DNA of 64,000 nucleotides from Acidobacteriota bacterium (GTDB lineage Bacteria > Acidobacteriota > Thermoanaerobaculia > UBA5066 > Gp7-AA6). Below the pieces are notes generated by a model. The model did no database searches. It was given only the letters and a program-made list of their open reading frames with translations, and was not told the origin of the DNA. Below, piece by piece: positions 1 through 7,786 of the stretch. Position 1 is the first letter of the stretch, and the number at the start of each line of letters is the position of its first letter. The stretch lies in assembly GCA_027307335.1 (NCBI GenBank), contig DAHUXD010000027.1, positions 1-64,000 on the forward strand. The letters run 5' to 3'. A program made the position numbers and the translations under genes.

Positions 1-2214
1 CTCGGCGTTCAGATCGCGGAGGGACTCGCCAAGGCGCACTCGGCCGGCATCGTCCACCGGGACCTGAAGCCCGAGAACCTGATGGTCTCGAAGGACGGCT
101 ACGTCAAGATCCTCGACTTCGGCCTCGCGAAGCTGACCGAGCCGGCCGCCGCGTCGGATGCGTCCGCTCTGCCGACCGCCGTCGCTCCGCCGACCGAGCC
201 GGGCACGGTCATGGGCACGGCCGGGTACATGTCGCCCGAGCAGGCGAGCGGCCAGCCTCTCGATTTCCGATCCGACCAGTTTTCCTTCGGCGCCATCGTT
301 TACGAGATGGCGACGGGCAAGCGCGCGTTCCAGCGGAAGACCGGCGCCGAGACGCTCGCCGCCATCATCCGCGAGGAGCCCGAATCGCTGGCGCAGGCGG
401 CGCCGGCCGCCCCCGCGCCCGTGCGCTGGATCGTCGAGCGCCTGCTCGCGAAGGACCCGGAGGAGCGCTACGCCTCGACGAAGGACCTCGCGCGGGACCT
501 GAAGAGCGTCCGCGACCACCTCTCCGAGACTTCCGCCTCCGGCGGAATCGCGGCGGCCGAGCCGGCGCGTCGACGCAGGGCGGGCTGGGCAGGCCGCCTC
601 GCGCTCCTGGCCGCCGGCGCGGCGATCGGCGTGGCGGCGTGGACGCTCCTGCGGCCAAAGCCCGACTCGCCCATCCGCTTCACGCGTCTGACCTTCAGCC
701 GGGGAACGATCTATTCGGCGAGGTTCTCGAAGGATGGCCAGACGATCTTCTACGGCGCCGCCTGGGACGGCGGCCCGCTGCGGATCTACTCGACGCGGAC
801 CGACAGCCAGCAGTCGAGGCCGCTCGACCTGCCAACGGCCGACGTGCTCGCCGTCTCCCCGGCGGGAGAAATGGCCGTGTCACTCGGCGAGCACTTCACG
901 GTCGGCTTCCAGACGAGCGGCACGCTCGCGCGCGTGCCGCTCGGCGGGGGCTCTCCGCGCGAGATCCTGGAGGACGTGGTGGACGCGGACTGGTCGCCAG
1001 ACGGCAAGGATCTCGCCGTCGCCCGTCTTGCCGACGGCCGCTTCCGCCTCGAGTATCCGATCGGCAAGGTGCTCTACAAGGGCACCGCCTGGCTCTCGAA
1101 CGTACGCGTGTCGCCCGATGGGCGGCTCGTCGCCTTCCTCGACCACATGGAGGTCGGGGAGAACCTCGGCGTCGTGAAGGTCGTCGACAGGACCGGACGC
1201 GTCGTTCTGACCGGCCCCTCGGACCGGATCTCCCTCGCCTGGTCCCCCGGCGGAATGGAGGTCTGGACGAGCTTTCCGCTTCAGGCGACCTCGCTCTCCG
1301 GCAGGACGCGCACGCTCTGGAGCTCCGCCAGCCAGAACGACCGGATCGCGGACGTAGGGCCCGACGGGCGCGTGCTCTACATCCTCGCCTCCGGCCGGCG
1401 GGAGATCATCGCCGTCGACCCATCCGGCAACCAGAAGAATCTGACCTGGTTCGACTGGTGCTATCCGTCCGACGTATCCGCCTCGAGCCAGCTCGCGCTC
1501 TTCGACGTCCAAGGCCCGGGCTTCTCCCGGGTTTTCGTCCGTAAGCTCGACGGCTCGCCGCCCGTCCAGCTCGCCGACGGAAAGTCCTTCGCGCTCTCGC
1601 CGGACGGCCGTCAGGCGCTGATCACCTCGCAGGTCGGCGCGGGCCGCCTTCTCCTGGTCCCGACCGGCGCCGGCGAATCGCGAACGGTTCTCGAGGGCTC
1701 GATCAACGTCCAATGGGGAACCCTCACGCCCGACGGCCGCCGGGTCGTCTTCACCGGCATCGAGCCCGGCCACGGCGCTCGGCTCTACGTGATGGATTTG
1801 CCTTCGGGAGCACCGCGCGCGATCAGCGCCGAGGGCGTCCCCCTGCGCGCGGGCCACGCCATCTCCCCCGACGGCACGCGGTTCGCCACCGCCGCCATCG
1901 GCGGAGGCATCGCGGTCTATCCGCTCGACGGCGCGGAGCCGGCGAAACTTCGCGGAGTGCTTCCCGAGGAGGTCGCCGCACGCTGGACCCGGGAGGGCGG
2001 TGGGCTCTATGTCTTCCGGCCCGAGCAGCCCGGGCGCCTCGACATTCTCGACGTCTCGACCGGAGAGCGGCGCCCCTGGAAGGAGATCATGCCGCCTGAT
2101 CCCGCCGGCGTCGTCCAGGTCGAGCCCTTCGTGGTCTCGGAAGACGGCTCGACCTTCGTCTACTCCTACCGCCGCCTCCTGGGCGAGCTCGAGCTGATCG
2201 CCGGCGTTCGGTAG
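1..2214 (+). CDS. Ser/Thr protein kinase with C-terminal propeller (5' part outside window)
   Basis: The reading frame is open from the first base, so the gene begins upstream. Visible first is the catalytic loop HRDLKPEN (Asp at codon 21), then DFG (codon 39) and the GYMSPEQA activation/P+1 segment, so the kinase should be active. A single membrane helix lies near codons 198-218, followed by about 500 residues of WD40/TolB-like propeller with repeated SPDG-type turns. By analogy with bacterial eukaryotic-type kinases, the kinase half is cytoplasmic and the propeller is outside the membrane as a presumed sensor. It is colinear with, and clearly paralogous to, the complete kinase at 50672-53263. 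The signal sensed is unknown. Confidence 0.93.
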   Translation, partial: LGVQIAEGLAKAHSAGIVHRDLKPENLMVSKDGYVKILDFGLAKLTEPAAASDASALPTAVAPPTEPGTVMGTAGYMSPEQASGQPLDFRSDQFSFGAIVYEMATGKRAFQRKTGAETLAAIIREEPESLAQAAPAAPAPVRWIVERLLAKDPEERYASTKDLARDLKSVRDHLSETSASGGIAAAEPARRRRAGWAGRLALLAAGAAIGVAAWTLLRPKPDSPIRFTRLTFSRGTIYSARFSKDGQTIFYGAAWDGGPLRIYSTRTDSQQSRPLDLPTADVLAVSPAGEMAVSLGEHFTVGFQTSGTLARVPLGGGSPREILEDVVDADWSPDGKDLAVARLADGRFRLEYPIGKVLYKGTAWLSNVRVSPDGRLVAFLDHMEVGENLGVVKVVDRTGRVVLTGPSDRISLAWSPGGMEVWTSFPLQATSLSGRTRTLWSSASQNDRIADVGPDGRVLYILASGRREIIAVDPSGNQKNLTWFDWCYPSDVSASSQLALFDVQGPGFSRVFVRKLDGSPPVQLADGKSFALSPDGRQALITSQVGAGRLLLVPTGAGESRTVLEGSINVQWGTLTPDGRRVVFTGIEPGHGARLYVMDLPSGAPRAISAEGVPLRAGHAISPDGTRFATAAIGGGIAVYPLDGAEPAKLRGVLPEEVAARWTREGGGLYVFRPEQPGRLDILDVSTGERRPWKEIMPPDPAGVVQVEPFVVSEDGSTFVYSYRRLLGELELIAGVR

Positions 2215-2222
2215 TCCTCGCG

Positions 2223-2258
2223 AAAAAAAGGACGAAGGCGGCCTCGCCGCCTTCGTCC
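2223..2258 (-). terminator. Intrinsic terminator of the minus-strand gene 2281-2901
   Basis: Perfect 13-bp stem (2230-2242 with 2246-2258) with a 3-base loop. On the minus strand it is followed by seven T residues (complement of A at 2223-2229). It has no T tract in the plus direction, so it mainly ends the minus-strand transcript, although the stem also sits just after the kinase stop codon. Confidence 0.9.
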
Positions 2259-2280
2259 CATGACCGCCCTCGTCCGATTC

Positions 2281-2901
2281 TTACTGGGGGCTCTCGCTGG
2301 TCGTCTTCGTCGTGCGAGTGATCGTTACTGTACGCACCACGGGCTTCGAGGAACTCTCCGTCGCGCGCGTGGTGATGATCACCATCTTGCCGACCCCGAT
2401 GTCCTGGGGCAGATCGGACTGGGGATCGATGACGTAGGTGACCGGGCGCTTGCCAGGCTCCTCGATTGTGATGAACTGCTTCGGCTGATACGCGGTCACC
2501 CTGCCCGAGATGCCCGCGGCACGCGACTCGGACTGGACGGTGGTCGTCTGAGTCGACGTGCTCGAGGGGGCGGAGGAGTCCGCCGGGTTGGCGCTCTTCA
2601 CCTCGACGCGGGTCACCGTCGTCTGACCGCTGTTTGCGCCGGGCTCCGTCGAAAGCGTCACGCTGCGCCCGATCTGCACGTCGGCGGGCATCGGGACGCT
2701 CGGTCCGAGCGTGTAGGTGGTCAGCTTGCCGTCGGAGCCGCGCAGGACGATCGTCTGACCGGGCGAGTACTGCACGACCGATCCGTTCACCGTCGTCGTG
2801 GTCGTCGTCGTCGTCGACTGAGAGGACGTAGCCTGCTGCGCCATGAGCGCTCCGCTCATCGCGCCGAGGGCCACGCCCAGGAAGCGGGTTTTCCATGTCA
2901 T
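2281..2901 (-). CDS. Secreted protein of unknown function, Ser/Thr-rich, two similar halves
   Basis: A 206-residue protein. The ATG at 2901 is chosen because GAAGGAG lies 7 bases before it and the protein then opens with a signal peptide ([20 protein letters not shown], then AQQ). A run of threonines follows. Two related beta-rich segments, around residues 35-85 and 120-180, each carry the pattern 'Y.P...I.....G...TY..' , suggesting a duplicated small domain. I do not recognise a named family. The gene stands alone, flanked by plus-strand genes, with its own terminator. Probably periplasmic or surface-exposed; function unknown. Confidence 0.8.
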   Translation of the reverse strand: MTWKTRFLGVALGAMSGALMAQQATSSQSTTTTTTTTVNGSVVQYSPGQTIVLRGSDGKLTTYTLGPSVPMPADVQIGRSVTLSTEPGANSGQTTVTRVEVKSANPADSSAPSSTSTQTTTVQSESRAAGISGRVTAYQPKQFITIEEPGKRPVTYVIDPQSDLPQDIGVGKMVIITTRATESSSKPVVRTVTITRTTKTTSESPQ

Positions 2902-2986
2902 GGGACACTCCTTCGAAAGAGGCGCGCGGGGAGTCGCGAGCCGAACCAGGAGGGGTGCAAGGTCCGTGCCCCGTCGGCGCCTTTGG

Positions 2987-2992
2987 TAGACT
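2987..2992 (+). promoter_or_regulatory. Possible -10 box TAGACT for the signalling block
   Basis: TAGACT lies 14 bases before the ATG at 3007 and no Shine-Dalgarno sequence is present, which would give a leader of only a few bases. It fits the TANNNT pattern seen before many genes in this window. No clear -35 element. Confidence 0.4.
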
Positions 2993-3006
2993 CGCGGGCC
3001 TTCCCG

Positions 3007-4794
3007 ATGGCATCGACGAGCCGCGCCGTCCACCCGCTGGTCTCGCTGGACTACCGCGTGCGCGTGCCCGCGATGGTCATCGTCGGGCTCGTGCTCGCCT
3101 CCTACTTCGCGACACGCCCGGTGGGGCTCTTTCCGTGGACCGCGATCGCCTTCACCGGGCTCGTCTGGCCGCAGCTCGCTCTCCTCGCGGCGCGTCTCTC
3201 CCCGGATTCGCGCGCCGCCGAGCTGCGCAATCTCCTCTTCGATTCCCTGATCATCGGAGCCTGGACCGCCGCGATGCGGTTTTCGCCGATGCCGGGCATG
3301 ATGATGATCACCGCGATCGTGGCCGCCTGTCTCTCGATCGGCGGGATTCCTCTCGCGATCCGGGCGGGGGGCGCGATCGGCGTGGGCATCCTGTTCGTGG
3401 GCGCCTTCATGGGGTTCCTGGTCGACACGCAGGCGAGCGTCGTCACGATGATCCTGGCCGGGCTCGGGACGTTCTCCTTCACCGCGATCTTCGGATACAT
3501 GTCGCACGTGCAGACGCGGCTCCTGCGGACGGCCAAGAAGGAGGTCGCCGATCAGAAGAAGAACATCGAGGAGCAGTACGTCCTGACCGAGCGCGCCCTC
3601 CAGTCGGCCCTGGAGGCGAGCGAGGAGGCCCGGCGTGCGAACCAGGCGAAGAGCGCCTTCCTCGCGAACATGAGCCACGAGCTCCGCACGCCGCTGCACG
3701 CGATCCTCGGGTACAGCGAGATGCTCGCCGAGGACGTGCGGGCGCAAGGGCACGGCGACCTCGCGCCCGACCTCGAGAAGATCCAGACCGCGGGACGCCA
3801 TCTCCTGGGTCTCATCAACGGCGTCCTCGACCTCTCGAAGATCGAGGCCGGGAAGATGGGCCTGCACCTGGAGACCTTCGACGTCGCTTCGGTCGTCGCG
3901 GACGCGATCGTCACCGCCCGCCCGCTGATCGAGAAGAACGGCAATCGCCTCGAGGTCGACTGCCCGCCGGACATCGGGGTCATCCGCGAGGACGCGACGA
4001 AGGTGCGGCAGGTGCTCCTGAACCTCCTCTCGAACGCGGGGAAGTTCACCGAGAAAGGGACCGTGCGGCTCGAGGTGCGGCGGGAGTTCGATGCGGCTGG
4101 AAACTGGGTCTTCTTCCGGGTCCACGACACGGGCATCGGCATGACGGCGGAGCAGGTCGGCCGCCTCTTCGAGGCGTTCGAGCAGGCGGACGCCGGAACG
4201 GCGAAGAAGTACGGCGGACCCGGGCTCGGCCTCGCGATCAGCCGCAAGCTCTGCCGCCTGATGGGGGGCGACGTTCACGTCGAGAGCGTCCCCCTCCGCG
4301 GCTCGACCTTCACGGTGCGGCTGCCCGGCGAGATCGAGAACGTCGACGGAGACGCGACCTCGGTGCGCGTCTCGACGCACACCGGCGTGCCGCTCTCCCG
4401 ACCCGCCGCCGCGAAGACGGACGCGGCCCCGCCCCGCCTCCTCGTGATCGACGACGATCCCGCCGTCGGCGATCTCATGCGTCGGCTCTTCGTCCGCGAG
4501 GGCTGGGTCGTCGAGACGGCTTCGGACGGCGACGAGGGCCTCCGGATCGCCCGGACGCGGCGGCCGGACGTCGTCGCGCTCGACCTCGTGATGCCCGGCC
4601 GCGACGGCTGGTCGGTTCTCGAGGCGTTCCGCAAGGACCCCGGGCTCGCCGGGACGCCCGTCGTGGTCGTCACGATCCTCGACGAGCGGGATCGCGCCAT
4701 CGCCGCGGGCGCTGCCGAGTGCCTCGTCAAGCCGATCGATCACGAACGGCTCGTGTCGGCCCTCGCGCGTCACCGGGCCGGCGCCGTCGCGTGA
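3007..4794 (+). CDS. Membrane hybrid histidine kinase with C-terminal receiver domain
   Basis: 595 residues. Several membrane helices fill residues ~15-170, then a coiled linker and a HisKA dimerisation domain with the H box [14 protein letters not shown] (His224). The ATPase domain has the N box (Asn343), G1 (DTGIGM), F box and G2. G2 reads [10 protein letters not shown] where most kinases have GGTGLGL. A receiver domain from about residue 475 has the acidic pair DDD, Asp526 in [10 protein letters not shown] and the KP(I) lysine. No separate sensor domain is visible, so the membrane part may sense directly. It is the first gene of a five-gene signalling block running to 7699; the nearby anti-sigma-type proteins are likely downstream partners (inference). 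Confidence 0.92.
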   Translation: MASTSRAVHPLVSLDYRVRVPAMVIVGLVLASYFATRPVGLFPWTAIAFTGLVWPQLALLAARLSPDSRAAELRNLLFDSLIIGAWTAAMRFSPMPGMMMITAIVAACLSIGGIPLAIRAGGAIGVGILFVGAFMGFLVDTQASVVTMILAGLGTFSFTAIFGYMSHVQTRLLRTAKKEVADQKKNIEEQYVLTERALQSALEASEEARRANQAKSAFLANMSHELRTPLHAILGYSEMLAEDVRAQGHGDLAPDLEKIQTAGRHLLGLINGVLDLSKIEAGKMGLHLETFDVASVVADAIVTARPLIEKNGNRLEVDCPPDIGVIREDATKVRQVLLNLLSNAGKFTEKGTVRLEVRREFDAAGNWVFFRVHDTGIGMTAEQVGRLFEAFEQADAGTAKKYGGPGLGLAISRKLCRLMGGDVHVESVPLRGSTFTVRLPGEIENVDGDATSVRVSTHTGVPLSRPAAAKTDAAPPRLLVIDDDPAVGDLMRRLFVREGWVVETASDGDEGLRIARTRRPDVVALDLVMPGRDGWSVLEAFRKDPGLAGTPVVVVTILDERDRAIAAGAAECLVKPIDHERLVSALARHRAGAVA

Positions 4795-4840
4795 CCGGGA
4801 GAGAGCTCTGTCCGCCGGGGCCCGGCGCCGCCGGGACCGC

Positions 4841-5272
4841 GTGAGGCCGATGCGGTCCGAGATTTCGTTCTCCGCGCGCGTCGAGAACCTCGCTCTCGCA
4901 CGAGTCTTCGTCGAGCGCGTCGGCCGGGAAGCGGGGGCGGATCGCTCGGCCGTCGTCGCTCTCCAGCTCGCGGTCGATGAAGCCTGCAACAATGTCATCG
5001 AGCACGGGTATGCGGGACGCACGGACGGCGTCCTCGCGATCGAGTGCGAGGCCGACGCGGAGAGCGTGCGCGTGACGATCGTGGACCACGGCCGCGCCTT
5101 CTCGCCGGAGTCGATCGCGCCGGCCGATACGACGTCGGACTGGCGGGAGAGGCCGATCGGCGGCCTCGGATGGCACCTGATCCGGCGCTCGGTGGACGAT
5201 GTAGATTACCGGCCGGACCCGTCGCGCGGAAACCGCCTGACACTCGTCAAGCGTCTCGCGCGCCGCTCCTGA
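4841..5272 (+). CDS. RsbW/SpoIIAB-like serine kinase, anti-sigma-type regulator
   Basis: A single GHKL ATPase domain of 143 residues (140 if the ATG at 4850 is used instead of the GTG at 4841). The N box DEACNNVIEHG, G1-like DHGRAFSP and G2-like GGLGWHLIR are present. RsbW-family proteins bind a sigma factor or other target, and release it when their unphosphorylated STAS antagonist binds; they inactivate the antagonist by phosphorylation. The antagonist (5293-5631) and the phosphatase (6509-7699) follow directly, so this is a partner-switching set. No sigma factor gene lies in the block, so the target is not identified. Confidence 0.88.
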   Translation: MRPMRSEISFSARVENLALARVFVERVGREAGADRSAVVALQLAVDEACNNVIEHGYAGRTDGVLAIECEADAESVRVTIVDHGRAFSPESIAPADTTSDWRERPIGGLGWHLIRRSVDDVDYRPDPSRGNRLTLVKRLARRS

Positions 5273-5292
5273 CTCGGGAAAGGAGATCGGGC

Positions 5293-5631
5293 ATGGACAT
5301 TCGCATCGAGCGTCGGGAGAGGGTCTCGGTCATCGCCGTCGAGGGCAGCGTGGACGGTGCGACGGCGCCCGCCCTGGTCGCCTCGTTCCGCGAGGAGGTG
5401 CTCGGCGGCATGGTCCGGATCGTCGGCGACTTCTCGGGAGTCGACTACACGTCCAGCGCCGGGCTCCGCGCCCTGCTCGAGACCGTCAAGGAGACGCGGC
5501 AGCGCGGCGGCGACCTGCGCCTCGCTTCGGTGCAGCCGGACGTCTGGCGAGTGCTCGACCTCGCCGGCTTCACCGGCATCCTGAAGCTTTACGGCGACAC
5601 CGACGCGGCCGTCGCGAGCTTCGCGGGTTAG
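5293..5631 (+). CDS. STAS-domain anti-sigma factor antagonist (RsbV/SpoIIAA-like)
   Basis: 112 residues, one STAS domain. The start ATG has AAGGAG 8-9 bases upstream. The phosphorylation loop reads DYTSSAGLRAL, with Ser55 in the position of the serine modified by RsbW-type kinases in RsbV. Unphosphorylated STAS protein captures the kinase; phosphorylation releases it. Placed 20 bases after the RsbW-like gene and before a patatin-like gene and the matching phosphatase, it should be the switch component of this pathway. Confidence 0.9.
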   Translation: MDIRIERRERVSVIAVEGSVDGATAPALVASFREEVLGGMVRIVGDFSGVDYTSSAGLRALLETVKETRQRGGDLRLASVQPDVWRVLDLAGFTGILKLYGDTDAAVASFAG

Positions 5632-5645
5632 CGGGCGGAGGCATC

Positions 5646-6512
5646 GTGGAAGCGGAGGTTCCGTCGCGTCGGAGCCGCATCGCCGTCGTCATCGGCTCGG
5701 GCTCCGTCAAGTGCGCCGCCGCGATCGGCCTGTTCAAGGTCCTGCAGCGCGAGGGCATTCCGGTCGACATGGTCGTCGGATGCAGCGGCGGCGCGATCTA
5801 CGCCGCGTTCCTCGCGCTCGGCCACGACGCGGCGACGGCCGAGAAGAAGACGCGGGAGCTGTGGACCCGCGACATCACGCACCGCCGGAACACACGCGCG
5901 CTCCTCCGCGCGATCCTCCCCCAGGTCTTCGGCTTCGACGAGCGCTTCGGGCTCGTGGACGACCGTCGCGTCCTCGAGCGCCTGCGCGACGGGCTCGGCG
6001 ACTCGCGCATCGAGGACGCGCGCATTCCCCTCCACCTGACGGCGACCGACTTCCACACCGGCGAGCAGGTCGTCTTCTCGCGCGGGCCCCTCGTGGAGGC
6101 GGTCCGCGCCTCCATCGCGATCCCCTACATCTTCGAGCCGTGGCGCGTCGGCGACCGCCTGCTGGTGGACGGGTTCCTGTCGGACCCGATGCCGATCGGG
6201 GTCGCGATCCGCGAGGGTGCGGACGTCATCATCACGATGGGCTTCGAGAGCCCCTACCAGACGAAGGTGACGAGCGCGCTGCGCTTCGCGTTTCAGATCT
6301 CGAGCATCACGTCGAACAACCTGCTCAAGGCGAACTACGCGTTCCACAACCTCGCGCACCACCACGAGATCCTCCCGATCCTTCCGCAGTTCCAGCACAA
6401 GATCCACCTCTTCGACACCGACAAGATCCCGTACGTGATCGAGGAGGGCGAGAGGGCCGCGGAAAAGCAGATCCCCTATCTGCGGGGGCTCGTCGGGCCG
6501 CGGCCCGCGTGA
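5646..6512 (+). CDS. Patatin-like phospholipase (RssA/NTE family)
   Basis: 288 residues from a GTG start with GGAGG just upstream. The nucleophile elbow is GCSGG (Ser47) and the catalytic Asp is in DGFLSDPMP (Asp175), together the Ser-Asp dyad of patatins. The oxyanion stretch GSGSVKCAAAIG differs slightly from the usual G-G-G-x-[RK]-G form but keeps the lysine. Patatins hydrolyse acyl groups from membrane lipids. It lies between the STAS antagonist and the PP2C phosphatase and its stop overlaps the next start by 4 bases, so it is co-translated with them. A lipase as a controlled output of the switch is an inference; there is no signal peptide, so it should be cytoplasmic. Confidence 0.88.
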   Translation: MEAEVPSRRSRIAVVIGSGSVKCAAAIGLFKVLQREGIPVDMVVGCSGGAIYAAFLALGHDAATAEKKTRELWTRDITHRRNTRALLRAILPQVFGFDERFGLVDDRRVLERLRDGLGDSRIEDARIPLHLTATDFHTGEQVVFSRGPLVEAVRASIAIPYIFEPWRVGDRLLVDGFLSDPMPIGVAIREGADVIITMGFESPYQTKVTSALRFAFQISSITSNNLLKANYAFHNLAHHHEILPILPQFQHKIHLFDTDKIPYVIEEGERAAEKQIPYLRGLVGPRPA

Positions 6513-7699
6513 GCGGTCCGGCCGCCCGCGAGGCGGCCCCGGGCCCGGGGCGCATCCTCGTCGTCGACGACACGGAGATGAACCGCGATCTCCTCGCGCG
6601 GCGCCTCCGCGCGCTCGGGCACGAGGTCGCCCTGGCGGAGAACGGCGCCCGCGCGCTCGAGCTCCTCGCCGGCGGCGGCTTCGATCTCGTGCTGCTCGAC
6701 ATCATGATGCCGGAGATGGACGGCTTCGCGGTGCTCGAGCGGCTCCGCGCGGACCGGGAGCTGTCGCGCATCCCGGTCGTGATGATCTCCGCGGTCGACG
6801 AGATCGCGAGCGTCGCGCGCTGCATCGAGCTGGGCGCCGCGGACTACCTGCCGAAGCCCTTCAATCCCGTGGTGCTGCGCGCGCGCGTGGCGGCGACGCT
6901 CGAGAAGAAGCGCCTCGAGGACCGCGAGCGGCTGCGGGCGCTCTCGTTCGAGCGCGAGCTCGAGATCGGCCGCCGCATCCAGCGGGACTTCCTGCCGGAG
7001 ACGCTGCCGCGGCCGGACGGCTGGGAGATCGCGTCGATGTTCCAGCCCGCGCGCCAGGTCGGCGGCGACTTCTACGACGCCTTCCCGACCGCCGAGGACG
7101 CGATCGCGCTCGTCGTCGCCGACGTCTGCGACAAGGGTGTCGGCGCCGCTCTGTACATGGCGCTCTTCCGCACGCTCCTCCGCTCTCACGCGGAGCTCCA
7201 TGGCGCGGCGGCCATGGCGGCGCCCGCCGCGCGGAGCGTCGTCGCCCTGACGAACGACTACATCGCGCGCACCCACGGGCGCTCGAACATGTTCGCCACG
7301 GTGTTCTTCGGCCTCCTCGATCCCGCGACCGGCGAGCTCGCGTGGGTCAACGGCGGCCACGAGCCTCCCGTGCTCCGTCGCGCGAACGGAACGCTCGAGC
7401 GCCTCGCCCCGACGGGGCCGGCGATCGGCATGCTGCCGGATGCGGCGTTCGAGGCGCGGGGCGTCCGCCTCGAAAGCGGCGACCTGCTGCTCGCGTTCAC
7501 CGACGGCGTGACCGAGGAGCGGGACGCCTCCGGCGCGTTCTTCGGCGAGGAGCGCCTCGCCGCGCTCGTCCGCGAGCCGTTCGAATCCGCCGCGGCCCTG
7601 CTCGCGCGCCTCGAGGCCGACGTCCGGCGCTTCCGCGGAGAGACCGATCCCTCCGACGACGTCACGGTCCTCGCCGTCCTGCGGGCTCCGAAGGTGTGA
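6509..7699 (+). CDS. Receiver-PP2C phosphatase (RsbU/RssB-type)
   Basis: 396 residues from a GTG that overlaps the preceding TGA. Residues ~12-130 form a receiver domain (VVDD, Asp64 in DIMMPEMDG, KP). A helical linker with ERELEIGRRIQRDFLP leads to a PP2C/SpoIIE phosphatase domain with metal-binding GGDFYD, VADVCDKG, NGGHEPP and the final DDVTVL. Such proteins dephosphorylate STAS antagonists when the receiver is phosphorylated. The hybrid kinase at the start of the block is the obvious phosphodonor candidate, which would link a membrane signal to the RsbW/STAS pair. No promoter inside the block. Confidence 0.93.
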   Translation: MSGPAAREAAPGPGRILVVDDTEMNRDLLARRLRALGHEVALAENGARALELLAGGGFDLVLLDIMMPEMDGFAVLERLRADRELSRIPVVMISAVDEIASVARCIELGAADYLPKPFNPVVLRARVAATLEKKRLEDRERLRALSFERELEIGRRIQRDFLPETLPRPDGWEIASMFQPARQVGGDFYDAFPTAEDAIALVVADVCDKGVGAALYMALFRTLLRSHAELHGAAAMAAPAARSVVALTNDYIARTHGRSNMFATVFFGLLDPATGELAWVNGGHEPPVLRRANGTLERLAPTGPAIGMLPDAAFEARGVRLESGDLLLAFTDGVTEERDASGAFFGEERLAALVREPFESAAALLARLEADVRRFRGETDPSDDVTVLAVLRAPKV

Positions 7700-7764
7700 T
7701 GGGCGAGCACGCGCCGGTGCTGTCCGTCGCCCTGCTCGCGAGCCTCAGCCTGATCGGCTGGTAG
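7699..7764 (+). CDS. Possible 21-residue hydrophobic peptide, translationally coupled
   Basis: An ATG overlaps the phosphatase stop as TGATG and opens a short frame, MGEHAPVLSVALLASLSLIG plus a final Trp, then TAG. The peptide could form a short membrane helix. No independent ribosome binding site. It may well be chance; included because coupling by TGATG is common elsewhere in the window. Confidence 0.25.
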   Translation: MGEHAPVLSVALLASLSLIGW

Positions 7765-7786
7765 GCCGCCGCCGTGCGACGCTCTT

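Noticed and set aside
2902-5022. Minus-strand open frame continuing upstream of the small secreted gene at 2281-2901
   Set aside because: Only the last 206 residues have a signal peptide and ribosome site; the rest is the shadow of the histidine kinase gene.
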